From positions 2,170,001-2,234,000 of the forward strand of contig CP099846.1 of assembly GCA_030062745.1 (NCBI GenBank): 64,000 nucleotides of DNA, given 5' to 3'. Origin of the DNA: Capitulum mitella (lineage: Eukaryota > Arthropoda > Thecostraca > Pollicipedomorpha > Pollicipedidae). The translations under genes were made by a program, and so were the position numbers. Within the stretch, counting starts at the first letter, position 1. Each line of letters begins with the position of its first letter. This document shows positions 1 to 10,983 of this stretch, in pieces. Under the pieces are notes generated by a model. The model did no database searches. It worked only from the letters and a program-made list of their open reading frames with translations, and had not been told where the DNA came from.

Positions 1-414
1 AGCTGGGCATGAAATTCATTTAACCCAGACGCAAAATATGTTCATTGCTATGAGCATTCGATTTTGAGAAACAGCGCATATTGGAAATCGATTTCGTCGG
101 CCAGGACACGCAACTCTCCAATACCAGCTAAAAGCGCATATTAACCCGCGGCGTGCTGGGATGGCGTCTGACGTCACACTTTTTTCTCTGCCGCATAACT
201 CTGTAGCAACCGGCAGACGACTGACTGACGCCCGACGGGACACAAGACTTGACTGAGGACACGGACGCTTGAGCCCAAGAGGCTGTGCGTCCTAACCCAC
301 AACAAACTGTAGCAACCGGCGTAAGGTCGTGGAAAGAAATCAGCAACCCTTGGCACATCAGTTTTGCATACTTTTATTTTTTTGTCTAGGTCATACGAGG
401 TCATGTCGACACGA

Positions 415-471
<57 letters not shown>

Positions 472-1080
472 TATATACATGTATATGTAAATATACGTAT
501 TTATTTAATAAATATAAAGACGATGATGTTTGTAGTTTTACCGTTTATTTTTGGTTTGCTTGATCTTTGCCGATATAATGATCCATAAAGATGGTGTGAG
601 CTGGCCGATAACATGCAGCATGTTTTATCATGTCATGAAAAGTCAACATTAACCACCCACCATTTGACGCAGTCATCTTATGTCAAATTTAAACAGTTGC
701 TATTTCTGAAATACCGTGATAACTTGTGTCGTAAAACCAATTGTGACAGCCAAGCTTTTCTGGTATAAACACGGATATTTAAAGACATTTCATATAGTTT
801 AACGGTGCGCATGAACTTTAACGCGCCATACTAGACATACATAAAACTGTCATGTAGTTGGCCTCCGACCAGCGCATGACCTAGGTTGGTCTGTGTAACC
901 AGTTTCCTCAGAGAGACGTGTATTTAAATCCCATGCATACCTTTTCAAACATTTCGGCGTTATTGATGCCTGAAATCTTTGATTTGAACGTAAAACACGG
1001 CACTCCCTCATTCGGTAAAATGGCCTATGCGCTAATGTATAACCCTGAAGTGCAAAGCAAGCAAACGAGTGTATCTGAAC
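1..1080. other. No gene recognised; contains an AT microsatellite
   Basis: I see no convincing coding sequence here. The stretch is ordinary AT-rich intergenic DNA broken by the TA dinucleotide run listed separately. The short open frames lack codon bias, splice sites or recognisable motifs. Confidence 0.5.
417..467. repeat. (TA)n microsatellite
   Basis: About 50 bases of uninterrupted alternating T and A, followed by a degenerate TA-rich tail to about 500. Confidence 0.95.
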
Positions 1081-1089
1081 CTAACAAAA

Positions 1090-2240
1090 ACGTGGCTGTT
1101 CATAACTGCGCTTCTCCAACAAAACAGCAGGAGCATCGAAATAAAAAATATAGCCATACAACAACAGACATACACACACTCATCCGGTGTTACAAAGATG
1201 CTACATGAGTTCAGCTTTAAACTGAATCACAGTCGAATTCTGAATCTTCTTGGGCAGCTTATTCAATTCGTTGGCAGCAGCATAGAAAATATAACGTTTG
1301 CTGCTGTTCATGTTTGGTTTTGGCAATCTCACTGTGCGACATGTCGCGTTTAGTGACCATATGACGTGCGTTGGACATAGCTAATGGAATTTTGTGACTA
1401 TGATAGATGGCAAAAGTCCAAGTCGCCCTACGTTTTGTGTAGTTCTGTCAAACTTCCGTTTACCAGTAAGGATTCGGGCCCAAAAATGGATGACCGTCTG
1501 CACTCTGTGCATTTCTGCATTTCCACATGTTTCATATATGGACATGCAATACCCGAGGGCTGAGCCTACGGAGCGTCGACGAGCGGCGTCTTTATCGCCG
1601 CAGACATGATGTGCCTGACGTGAGTTGACGCCAGAAGAACCCCTGAACACTTATTAACCAGCTGGTCTATTTGTGGTTTAAAGGTAAGGTGGCGGTCCAT
1701 CACCAGCTCTGGACTTTGAACAGACCTGCACTCACGTATCATGACGCCGCCCATTCTGATGGACACATGTGAAACATCCTTCAACCTAGCAGGTGTGCTC
1801 ACAACGAGCAATGGCGTTTTTGCCATGCTCAGTTTCATCTGATGGTCATCATAAACCAACAAACGACTGGTCTGAGGGCTTCTAATTGTTCTACTGTTTC
1901 ATTTCGCCGTCGTTTTTCCGACATACCAGTAGCAGGGCGTCGTCCGCAAAGTGCACCAGCGTCAGGCCCTCGGCATGGACACTGAGTTCGTTTGCAGACA
2001 CTGAGTACATGAAACAGCTGTGCGATCAGCCCTGGTAGATTCCGCTCAAATGTGGCAACGAGCTGGAATGACCAAGGAGATAGCCGCGTAATCACGTTGC
2101 ATCGACGCCATACAGTTCAAATCTTTCTCACAGTTTGATGTTGTCAACACAATCGAAACATTTTGATAAATCGAGCAAAATCAACAATGAAATCCCCCAC
2201 AGTCCATGGCGCGATACGCTCAATCAGGTATGACTGCCAA
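1090..2240 (-). pseudogene. Decayed LINE reverse transcriptase (CR1/Jockey-like)
   Basis: Read on the minus strand, the segment carries the ordered landmarks of a non-LTR reverse transcriptase. They are spread over several frames with stops between them. Motif A reads LLDLSKCFD (about 2150-2185). It is followed by a VDNIKL...ELYGVD stretch, then the catalytic box FADDALLLV (about 1930-1950). Next come LLVVSTPARL (about 1775-1820) and a thumb-like region with GNAEMHRVQTVI (about 1490-1530). A C-terminal tail VRLPKPNMNSS (about 1300-1345) closes it. The known order of these blocks in CR1/Jockey-type elements supports the call. It is 5'-truncated: no endonuclease is seen. The second LINE piece at 50.8 kb shares DLSKCF, so they may be one family. 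Confidence 0.85.
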
Positions 2241-3310
2241 AAATGCGGTATACCCGGGGTACATCATTCAAGGCAATGTGGTTGGTTATTGGGTTATTTA
2301 ACGACGCTCCCGACTGCCAGGGCCATTTCGCGTCGCAACCTCTCACGCCGGTTGCCGCGAGGGACGTCGAATGCCGCTATTACGTGGACTCGAAACGGGA
2401 ACCTTTCGGCCACAAGGCGAGCATGGTAACCACTATGTCTTTTTCGTCTTTTCGAATTCATGTCGAAGGCAACAGACTGCCATTTCAATCGGCCGAATCG
2501 ATCCCGTGGTCGGAGAGTTATTGTATAGAGAGCTTCTGACGCCCCATGGTAGCAAATGAAATGAGGCGAAACATCCCAACAAATGTTGGGTTAAAGGAGG
2601 AACGCCCGCACTAATGCGATACCAAGGGAAAATACTGGTTTCATTTACACAAAGCTAAATTTCATGGTGTCGTCGTACAGGCTGCAAAAAGTTAACGAAT
2701 CGTCTGGTAAAAAATGCGGCCAAGTCAAATCCAGGCAAAATCCTTAATCCAAATCCAAGATATTGTACCTGTACTACGACCCACAGCCAAGTCAAGGTCC
2801 CTTGACTTTAAACGACTTTAAAAACTTTAAACCTCCAACCCCAGCGTAGTAATTCTGGCGCAGTACACTCAGCGAAGTTCGTCGGAAAGGAAAATCTTCC
2901 TCAGCCCACTTTTGTTCCTGGCGAAACATGTCTGCAACTTAACGGCACCTGTGAAGAAAGCATTGCTGTAACTGCTGCCACTTGTCGGACAGTGAGCCTG
3001 ACCGTCTTACAGCTTAGGCAATGCCTCTGTCCGGGTTTTTCCACGTGGGCGGCACTTGAAAGCTTACTACATCAACTCTTGACCCGCTGATAGAGCTTGG
3101 TGGTTCATTCTGATCTATGGTGCTCTCGTAAGGCTGCCGTTAGACATGTTCCACGTTATCTCTTAGACATGATGCAACGACCAAAACTCTTCGCTGTGCT
3201 GACAAAAGAAAACATTCTTCGGGCAATACCAGTACAATTTCCTAATGATGGAATAAATGCACATCCTGGACAATGCTAGTGAAACGTTTTGAACCATTTC
3301 GAAGTGATAC
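2241..3310. other. No gene recognised
   Basis: Only short open frames without recognisable motifs. The part next to 2240 could be further decayed LINE sequence, but I cannot show it. Confidence 0.4.
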
Positions 3311-3319
3311 ATACTTAAG

Positions 3320-3407
<88 letters not shown>
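3320..3407. repeat. (TA)n microsatellite
   Basis: Nearly 90 bases of pure TA repeat. The open frame crossing it on the minus strand, with a long Ile-Tyr run, is an artefact of the repeat. Confidence 0.95.
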
Positions 3408-3409
<2 letters not shown>

Positions 3410-5057
3410 TGTTTTGTTTGTTTAAAGTCCAAGAGAAAGCTAATGATAAGCTCAGCAATGTCATGCATATATCTATTATTAGCGTTTACTCATCATCATC
3501 GTATAATTATTATCAAAATTTTTGATCTATTATCAACGTAAACTAGTGTCTCAGATTTAGGGCATGCTTTACCACATGTTCATTTCACTTCATCTTTTTC
3601 TACCGCATACGGATCCCGGGATTGCCTTATCCACAGCGATATATTTCATTCTGATCTGGCCACACAAAACCAATGAGGCTCTGATGAACAGTTGTCTGAG
3701 CGTAAGGGTGCGTCTGTCGGAGTCCGAGAGAAATCATCGTTTCTTTTTTGCATGGATTAAACTTTTCTTTGATGCAGAAACACAGCCAAAAACGTCCGAG
3801 ATCCTGGGACTCTTTAGAATAAACGTATTTTCGACCGGCATTTTCGATGACATGAAAATAACTTAAATGAGTAATATCTGCATGGCGCGTAATTAGTTCA
3901 CGATGCTTCGTTCTGACGATCGCTCTCCCTCACATATAGAGCTTTTAAGGGTATTTAGTGGATATTTGCTCTCATTTTTCTCGACATTGGATTATACCAC
4001 TTTGTAGTTAGTTGCTTACTGGAAAGAATACGTCACATTCTCTCTTAGGTATCAGTATGTTATTCATTGCAAAAGTGCAATCCAAAGTCCATGAGTGCAG
4101 GACAGTTATATGACAGTGGCGACCCTGTCTGCAAACGAAAAATCGGCACTTTCCAGTATATGCGCAAATGACCTTGAGGACCTTGAAGACCACGCGTCAG
4201 CTGAGCTTTTCCCCGACGGGACTTCACGATGAACGATGCATGTATAGAAAAGGAGCGCCTTGTTACTTACGAAGCATTTGACCTAGGTTGTAAGGGGATT
4301 CTAAACTTTTGAAAACGCTTTTTTGGCGATACCTTTATCATGCAGCATTCCAAGTAAAAAATGGACAGAAGATGCACCGCGTATGAGCACATTCATGAAG
4401 CATGCTTTATATGTCTGGTATCGTTTTCTATGGACTGGTATTTTTTCAGACTTTTTGCGCAAATAGCAGAGCATGTCATAACATAACTCTTTACCGATAA
4501 AACAAAACATGCATCTTAACATGATGAAGAATTAGTCGTAAAAAGCAGTTATCCTTCTCTTCCTTCTGATTGTGTATGTCAGGACCAGAGACCGAAACCG
4601 GCCATTGGTCGAACCAAACAACCAAACAGCGTTCTGGATATGGCCAAATTATCGAACACCAGCATAGGAAGAAGGGTATATCTTCGATCAAAGTAAAGGG
4701 ACAGCGACGTGTTCCGGCAGCTTCCCCATTCCCATACATCTGCAAACGTATCACTTGGCATTGTGTCCCCCAGGAAAACCAGCATTATTCAGCATCTGAA
4801 TCATGCAATGTCTGTAAAAACCGGTGGCCTCTCATGACCTGTAACTTTGACCTCAGAGGTCACCCAGGGCTGCAAATTTATGGCTGGCCATTTTTCGATA
4901 TGTTTCACGAGTGCACCAAATTTCATCGAAACGGAAAAAGATCGCGTCAGTTCTTGTGTGATCTGACGTGGAACGGCCCAGCGGTATCGTATGCCAGTTT
5001 CGTCAAAAATCTCTGAAATTATGACAGCCAACAAGATTTCGTTGCATGGTGCTCCAT
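3408..5057. other. No gene recognised
   Basis: I see no supported gene. The segment just before 5058 (about 4790-5050) has the same texture as the MITEs (TGACCT/AGGTCA words, runs describing no protein) and may be another old transposon fragment. Confidence 0.4.
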
Positions 5058-5061
5058 TTAA

Positions 5062-6269
5062 CCCTATTCCCGGCAAGGGCGGGGCTGAATCGGCCCCCCT
5101 CTCTCGGGTTTTTTGTTTACCAATTCCAGGCTTTTTAACGCAGCTTCACGAAACTTGGTGACTTTTCCTAGCTATTCTTTCTATGCGCTGTGACAAAATT
5201 TCAAAATTCTACTTTGCTCAGGAGCGGAGCCAGGCAACGTTTTTGGGAGGCACCTCAGGCAATTTTTGGCCATGTTCAGGGCAAAAGGAAAATGTCTGCC
5301 AAAAACAGAGTTTTTAAGATAGGACTTAAAACTTTATATGGATTTATAGGTAAATGGTTGAGCAATGTGCACACAAAATTTTGTTTATCTGAGGTCACTT
5401 TACAAGGTCAGGTCAAGGTCAAAAGTCAAAATTTATTTTTTAGCAATAATTTCGGCGCCGTTTCTTCAAATGCCAAACCCAGAATATATGTGAGGTAGAA
5501 AGGTCTCCTCTACTTATGTGCCAAGTTTCAGCTTGATATCAGGTCAGGTCACGGAGCTATGACCTAAAATGTCCGTGCGCGTACCCTATATCGCAATAGC
5601 CATGAAACGAAATTTTTGAAATAGAGTGAATTCAAATAATTGAAAACGTTTACAGATAATATTAAATGCACACGAGATCATTCCAAGTGACCCCGAAGTC
5701 ACTGGAGGTCATTTAAGGTCATAGGTCACAAGTTGATTTGAAGAACGTGTGACCATGACAGTTCCCCCTTTTTCATGTCCCTGGCACCGCCTATGCTAAC
5801 ATTATACAAACATTGTGATGCGATTTTGACTTCTTTAGCATAACATGACTAGCAGAGGCCAAAAAAGTGTTTTTGCCTTTTTTGTTCATTCAGCTATTAG
5901 AAAACTAATCCTCCTATTTTCAAAACCCTGTGAACGCCCATGAATTCTCTCAAAATTTCAGATTTGCGGACCCATGGTAAAAGCCCTATCCATCATCTCT
6001 CGATTCATGCCAGTTTTTTTGAAATCGGTCCATAAATAACGGAGTTGTAAGAAGTCCAAAAGTACCCCCATTTTGACATTTTTGCCCCCCTATATCCACA
6101 AATTTCAAAATTTTGATTTTTTTAATATAAAAATGTAGTTCACGCCACGGGAAATCGATTGCCGTTTGTTGCGATGAAATCGGACGAGTAGTTCTAGAGA
6201 TCTCAGGGGGGCCTAATCCGCCCCCCCTGCCGGTAATCGACCATACCATCTAGCCCTCCGGGAATAGGG
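5062..6269 (+). mobile_element. piggyBac-type MITE, copy 1
   Basis: A 1208 bp element bounded by inverted ends, CCCTATTCCCGG on the left and CCGGGAATAGGG on the right. It sits exactly between two TTAA tetranucleotides (5058-5061 and 6270-6273). TTAA target sites and CCY...RGG ends are the hallmark of the piggyBac superfamily. No transposase frame is present, so it is non-autonomous. The interior is rich in AGGTCA/TGACCT words. Two further copies lie at 6991-8164 (opposite orientation) and about 55996-57167 (same orientation). Superfamily assignment rests on the ends only. Confidence 0.8.
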
Positions 6270-6273
6270 TTAA

Positions 6274-6986
6274 GGCATTAGCGACTTTGGGTTAGTACAT
6301 ATTAATAGCAATAGATGTCACTAGTTAATGCGGCATCCGCTAGACGGCGATAGCTACGAAATGCTTCGGGACAAAATAAATAGCATTTCATGTTTTAAAT
6401 AACTGTAGGTAGGAATTCTAAGGCAAGTGAACTATCGAGCTAAATTTCTCCGTAAATTAATTTCCAAATCACCCTTAGTCATTCTTGCTAGTTTTCAATA
6501 GTAGGGGAAGCTGCCCAATATGCGCCACATTTTCGAACGTGGACTATAACTATGCTGTTGGTAAAAATCGCCTTATTTCTCTCTCATATACCTTCTCTGG
6601 TCTTTTGACCACCATAGTCTCCGGTGTCTTAAAACTTCAGTCTTTGCCTACTATTTGTTATTCAATTTCTAGCAAGATGTTGCAAAAGGCGCAATTAGGG
6701 CAACCCTGCCACATTTGCGCCACATGATGAGTCTAATTGCGCCAACATAGAAATGACACTGAGTTCCAGGTATTCTGCAGCGGTGAAAGGTACAGTGAAC
6801 CATTATCTGGTATGTTATGAGCAGTTTCACTTTTATTCTCTTTGTCAATTCTTGCAACCAGGTGGGGAGAGGTGCTCAGATCCCGACAAGGAGGCATTCA
6901 TTCGCAGCCTCATGGAGGTAGCTACGTAGGCGCATCCAGTGGGTTTGGGGTCCATACCCCTCTTGTGATCCGGAAATGTTTTCCTC
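6274..6986. other. Spacer between the two inverted MITE copies
   Basis: About 710 bp with no supported gene. It contains two copies of a TGCGCCACAT-like word (around 6520-6535 and 6712-6726), which may mark another degraded repeat. Confidence 0.4.
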
Positions 6987-6990
6987 TTAA

Positions 6991-8164
6991 CCCTTTTCCC
7001 GGATGGCTAGACGGTACGGCGGGGGGGGGGGCGGATTAGGCCCCCCGAGCTCTCGAGAACTGCGCATCCGATTTCATCGCAACAGACGGCAATCGGCTTT
7101 CCATGACCTTAATTACATTTTTGTAACAGGAAGATTCAAAGTTTTGAAATGGGTGGATACAGGGGCCAAAAGGTCAAAACGGGGGTATTTTCGGACTCGC
7201 TATACTGTTGTTTTTCAACCGTTTTCGATGAAACTGGCATGAATCGAGGGATTATGGAAGGGGCTTTTACCGTTGTTACATACATTTGAAATTTTGAGAG
7301 CATTCATAGGCGTTCACAGGGTTTCAAAGATAGGAGGATTAGTTTGTCAAAAACTAAATTAACAAAAAAGTTTAAAGCGCTTCTTTGGCTTCTACTGGTC
7401 ATGTTATGTTGAAAACGTCCCAGTCGTATTACAATGTTTGTATGGTGTTAGCATAGGCGGTCCCGGGAACATAAAAAAGGGGGACTGTCACGGTCACATG
7501 TTCTTCAGATCAACTTGCGACCTTTGACCTCAGATAATTTCCAATGAACTTAGAGTCACTGGATTCTTGTGTGCATTTCACATGATCCGAAAACGTTTCA
7601 AATCATCTGAATTCATTCTGTTTCTAAAATTCTGTTATACGGGGGTTGTGCTACTGACGGGTATGCGCACTGACGTTTTAGGTCATACTTCCGTGACTCG
7701 AGCTGATATCAACCTGAAACCTAATACACAAACAGAGGACAACCTTTTACGTCATATGCATTCGAAAAAACAGCGCCAGAATTATTGCTATAAAATCAGA
7801 TATTGACTCTTGACCTTGACCTGACCTTAAAAAGTGACCTCAGATGGACAAAATTGTATTTGTATGCTGACCAACTATTTAGCTATACACCCATGTGAAG
7901 TTTTAAGCTGCATCTTAAAAAACGCTATTTTTGGCAGTCGTTTTCCTTTTACTCTCAACAGGGTCAAAATGGCCTGAGGTGCCTCCCAAAAATGTAGCCT
8001 GGCTCCGCCCCTGAACAAAATTTAACCACGAAATTTTGTTGCAGTTCGTAGAAAGAATAGCTAAGAAAAGTCACCGGATTTCGTGGAGCTGCGTCAGAGA
8101 CCCTGGAATCGGCAAGCAAAAAACCCGGGGAGGGGGCGGATTCAGCCCCCTGCCGGGAACAGGG
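6991..8164 (-). mobile_element. piggyBac-type MITE, copy 2 (inverted)
   Basis: 1174 bp between TTAA at 6987-6990 and TTAA at 8165-8168. The ends are CCCTTTTCCCGG and CCGGGAACAGGG. Internal sequence matches the reverse complement of copy 1: the segment near 8100-8140 mirrors copy 1 at 5100-5135, and the block near 7430-7480 mirrors 5770-5820. It has point changes and small indels relative to copy 1 and no coding capacity. Confidence 0.8.
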
Positions 8165-8199
8165 TTAAGCTGGAAAATAAAATAATCCCGTGCTTCCTA

Positions 8200-8720
8200 A
8201 ATGTCAAAGTAAGGTCACCGAAGAGCTGTCAGAGATATTCAAACGGTGCAAGGTCCTAGAAGAAATAGTAACCGACAACGGTCATGGCTGACCCCCAGAG
8301 GATTTGACGTTTTCATGACGCAGCTGGACATCAAACATCATAATAGCACCGTACAGACCACAGCCCAATGGTCCGCGGGAACGAATGGTGCAGACAATGA
8401 AGTCCAGCCTGAAGGTATCACTGAGCAGCGGAGACAACAAGCCTCTCAAACTCCAAATGTCTTTGTTTTTATGTGATATGGAAAAAACCTCACTGGTGTG
8501 ACACCGGCTGAACTGAAATAAAGCTTTAGACAATGCTGGACCTGTTCAAGCCCGGGCGGTTAAAAAGTTGCGACTTGCGCCAGCTCGTCAAATGGAGAGC
8601 GCTAGCAGAAGCCCCCCGGACTTCCGGGAACAATTATTCGCGTTGGTGAGGAACCACGCTGGTGGTCCAAAGTCGAGGAGACGTTTAGTCCTAAGGCGAT
8701 CCAATATGAACAACGAACAA
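8200..8720 (+). pseudogene. Ty3/gypsy-type retrotransposon integrase remnant
   Basis: Two plus-strand frames together show an integrase core. VTDNG (8268-8282) carries the second catalytic Asp. It is followed by FMTQLDIKH in another frame, then APYRPQPNG and ERMVQTMKSSL (about 8346-8410) with the position of the catalytic Glu. Further on, VTPAEL-like and LVRNHAGGPKS-like pieces resemble the region after the integrase core. Frameshifts and stops interrupt it, and no long terminal repeats, gag or reverse transcriptase are seen. It is an old fragment of an invertebrate LTR retrotransposon. Confidence 0.72.
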
Positions 8721-8769
8721 CAGGATGACACGCTATACTCTCTGTAATCCACGGCTGAACCTCAAGATT

Positions 8770-9990
8770 GTTGCCGAATCGCGTAATGGATGATTATCGG
8801 GCCCATTTGAAGGCTTTGCTCATTTACAAAGCTGTCTGTAATTGCCTTTTTAGAATCGGTCTATCAAATGCGAAGAAAAACATGAATTACATGACCTGTT
8901 AGCACGGACGTTAAATCTCATCTCATCGTTGACCTTCACCTTTGGCGACTTTCGGTCAGGTAGCACTCAGAAAATGCAAACTGCCTGAGACATACTACCG
9001 TGGAAACTTCAGTGTCGTTCTGCCTTTCAGTTTGATTAGGCGACTCAAAACAAAATAATTTTTTGGGTGTTTGACCTTACCAGTGACGTCATCAGTCACC
9101 AGACACCCAAACATAAAAAACGTCTGTTACAAGACTACTCGACTGAGTCCTATCGATTACCGGTTAAATCATCCAGATCGGTCCATTGGTTCTTGAGATA
9201 GACTGGGTGGGTGTTAAACGTCCGTTCCCCGTCGACGGAAAGTGCCAAAATACCCCGCCATTGCCGGGCTAAATAAAAAGGTGCGGGTACATCTAGAGCC
9301 TGAGTGTGCCAGAAGTCATGCAGTTCCGTTTGCCACACATTGAATGTGTATGTTTGACCATTGCCAATTCTCGAAAAGCAAGAAATATCAACTGCAGAAG
9401 GTTTCTCTGTGGCTGGACACGGTTCGCAGACGATAAAATCGACGCGTGCAGTATAATGTGGCTTCTGCAAGGATTCAGCAAAACAAAAATCGCGGATCCG
9501 TTCTCTTCGCTTTCAGAACAAACATTGCAACACTTTATGTAAAAAAGACTGGTGATTTCGACGATACTGTTACATTTTTCAAAATGTGGGAAGGTTTTCT
9601 ACAACCATAGGATAAAGAGGAAATTGTCGCGATTTGTCTGCTGCATCGAGCGCACGCTCCGCAGTCGCTAATGCCGCAAATGGAACACCATGGTTTGTTC
9701 ATTTCATTTAAAGAATTCCATTGATTTTTTGGGTTTAATTTTGGATCTGAAGAGTTCCTATGAAAAACACCTGGCAACAGTCGCAGCCCAAAAACAGCGG
9801 ACATTCCGTCGCAGTCCCAGCTTCAAGTTGGTCACCGTCAGGCGGCGCTTTGCTCGGCCGATGGCCCGCCCTCGGCGCGGAAGACGCCGCTCCGTCAGCC
9901 GACCGCAGTGTATTTGGCACGGAAAACGGGACAACACACACGGACGAAGCCATCCTGGCCAGGTGGAGGGTGCGCCGGTCCGCCAGCCGC
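8770..9990. other. No gene recognised; possible 3' UTR at its right end
   Basis: No supported exon. If the terminal exon at 9995-10216 is real, the minus-strand sequence just below 9995 would be its 3' UTR. Confidence 0.4.
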
Positions 9991-9994
9991 CGCC

Positions 9995-10216
9995 TCAGAC
10001 CACCTTGACAAAACAGACCCGGACGCCCATCATGTAGAGCACGCCGCGCGCCGCCAGCAGCGCCAGCACGGCGCGAGCGACCGGCGAACACATGAGGCCT
10101 CGCTGCAGCAGCAGCAGCTTGGCCATCAGCGGGCTGCCCTCGCTGCAGTTGCAGTCGCTGTCGGGCTCGGACACGATGGACGGCGCTGACGGCGCGGACA
10201 GGCCTCCTCCGCCGTA
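9995..10216 (-). CDS. Possible 3'-terminal exon of an unidentified gene
   Basis: On the minus strand an acceptor (GTTACAG before 10216) opens a GC-rich frame of 73 codons that ends at a TGA (9997-9995). The product begins Gly/Ser/Pro-rich with an acidic DSDCNCSEG patch. It ends with a hydrophobic stretch rich in Leu, Ala and Val, beginning MAKLLLLQRG and finishing VCFVKVV, which could be a membrane segment. I do not recognise the family. It lies 8.7 kb beyond the laminin stop, so it would be the end of a separate gene whose upstream exons I could not identify. GC content keeps other frames open too, so chance openness is possible. Confidence 0.4.
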   Translation of the reverse strand, partial: YGGGGLSAPSAPSIVSEPDSDCNCSEGSPLMAKLLLLQRGLMCSPVARAVLALLAARGVLYMMGVRVCFVKVV

Positions 10217-10389
10217 CTGTAACGGCGCGAGGACGTTAGCGAGCGGCCGGAAAGCACGGGAGAGCTCCCGGGAAAAAAAAAACGGAAGAGCTCTCCGATC
10301 AATAGCAACGGACGGCAGCACGACGACCTCTGAAATCTACCGCACTGAAGTCAAAGCAAGAACAGCAGACCACCATTAGCTCTTAGCCC

Positions 10390-10983
10390 TTATTGGGTGT
10401 TAGGCTTTGACCACTTTAAAGATTTAAACGTAGCTAGAAATGAGTGAAGCACTAAATTCGTTTGCATTAAAATATGTGAATTACAGCACAAAAAATTTAC
10501 ACGCAAATGCATGGAAATAATTCTACTTGCCCAATTCTTGAAGCTTTGGAGGATTCCAGGTGCACAGAATGCGCCGTCGGAGGGGCTTACTGCGTTGAAG
10601 AATGGCTTGTACCCATAGTCGTACTCCTTTTTCCGGCAATCCTTTGCCTGTCGTCGATATGGCATATTTAGACTGTCCGAATAAAATCGCGTGGCAAATG
10701 TGTCGCGTCTGGCGCAGGGAGTCGGAGTAAAGCTGGTTTCGAAGAGGTCGTCGGTTTCTGAGTGAGCTCTCTGGATCGGTAGCGGGGCATAGAAAGACGT
10801 TCGAAAAATGGCGGAGTCGGAATACGCCGGGCTTGGAGTGAACCTCGTTTTATATATGCTCTTGAAGCTTGCTAGACCGGCTTCAGTCACAGGGCAGTCA
10901 TTTTCCCTGGGGGAAAAAATTTCAAAGATGTAGTCAAGAACTGACGCAAAGAAACTTTTCTGTTTGAACTGGAAAAACGCCAT
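10390..10983 (-). CDS. Unrecognised 197-codon frame with internal repeats
   Basis: An open frame from ATG (10983) to a stop at 10390. The translation has four imperfect repeats of an aromatic-x-T-x-F pattern (YKTRFTPSP, FRTSFYAPLP, FETSFTPTP, FATRFYSDS) in its middle third. I recognise no family, no signal peptide and no splice sites. It could be a repeat-derived open frame rather than a gene. Confidence 0.25.
   Translation of the reverse strand: MAFFQFKQKSFFASVLDYIFEIFSPRENDCPVTEAGLASFKSIYKTRFTPSPAYSDSAIFRTSFYAPLPIQRAHSETDDLFETSFTPTPCARRDTFATRFYSDSLNMPYRRQAKDCRKKEYDYGYKPFFNAVSPSDGAFCAPGILQSFKNWASRIISMHLRVNFLCCNSHILMQTNLVLHSFLATFKSLKWSKPNTQ

Noticed and set aside
3163-3468. Minus-strand frame with a long Ile-Tyr run
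   Set aside because: Product of the TA microsatellite.
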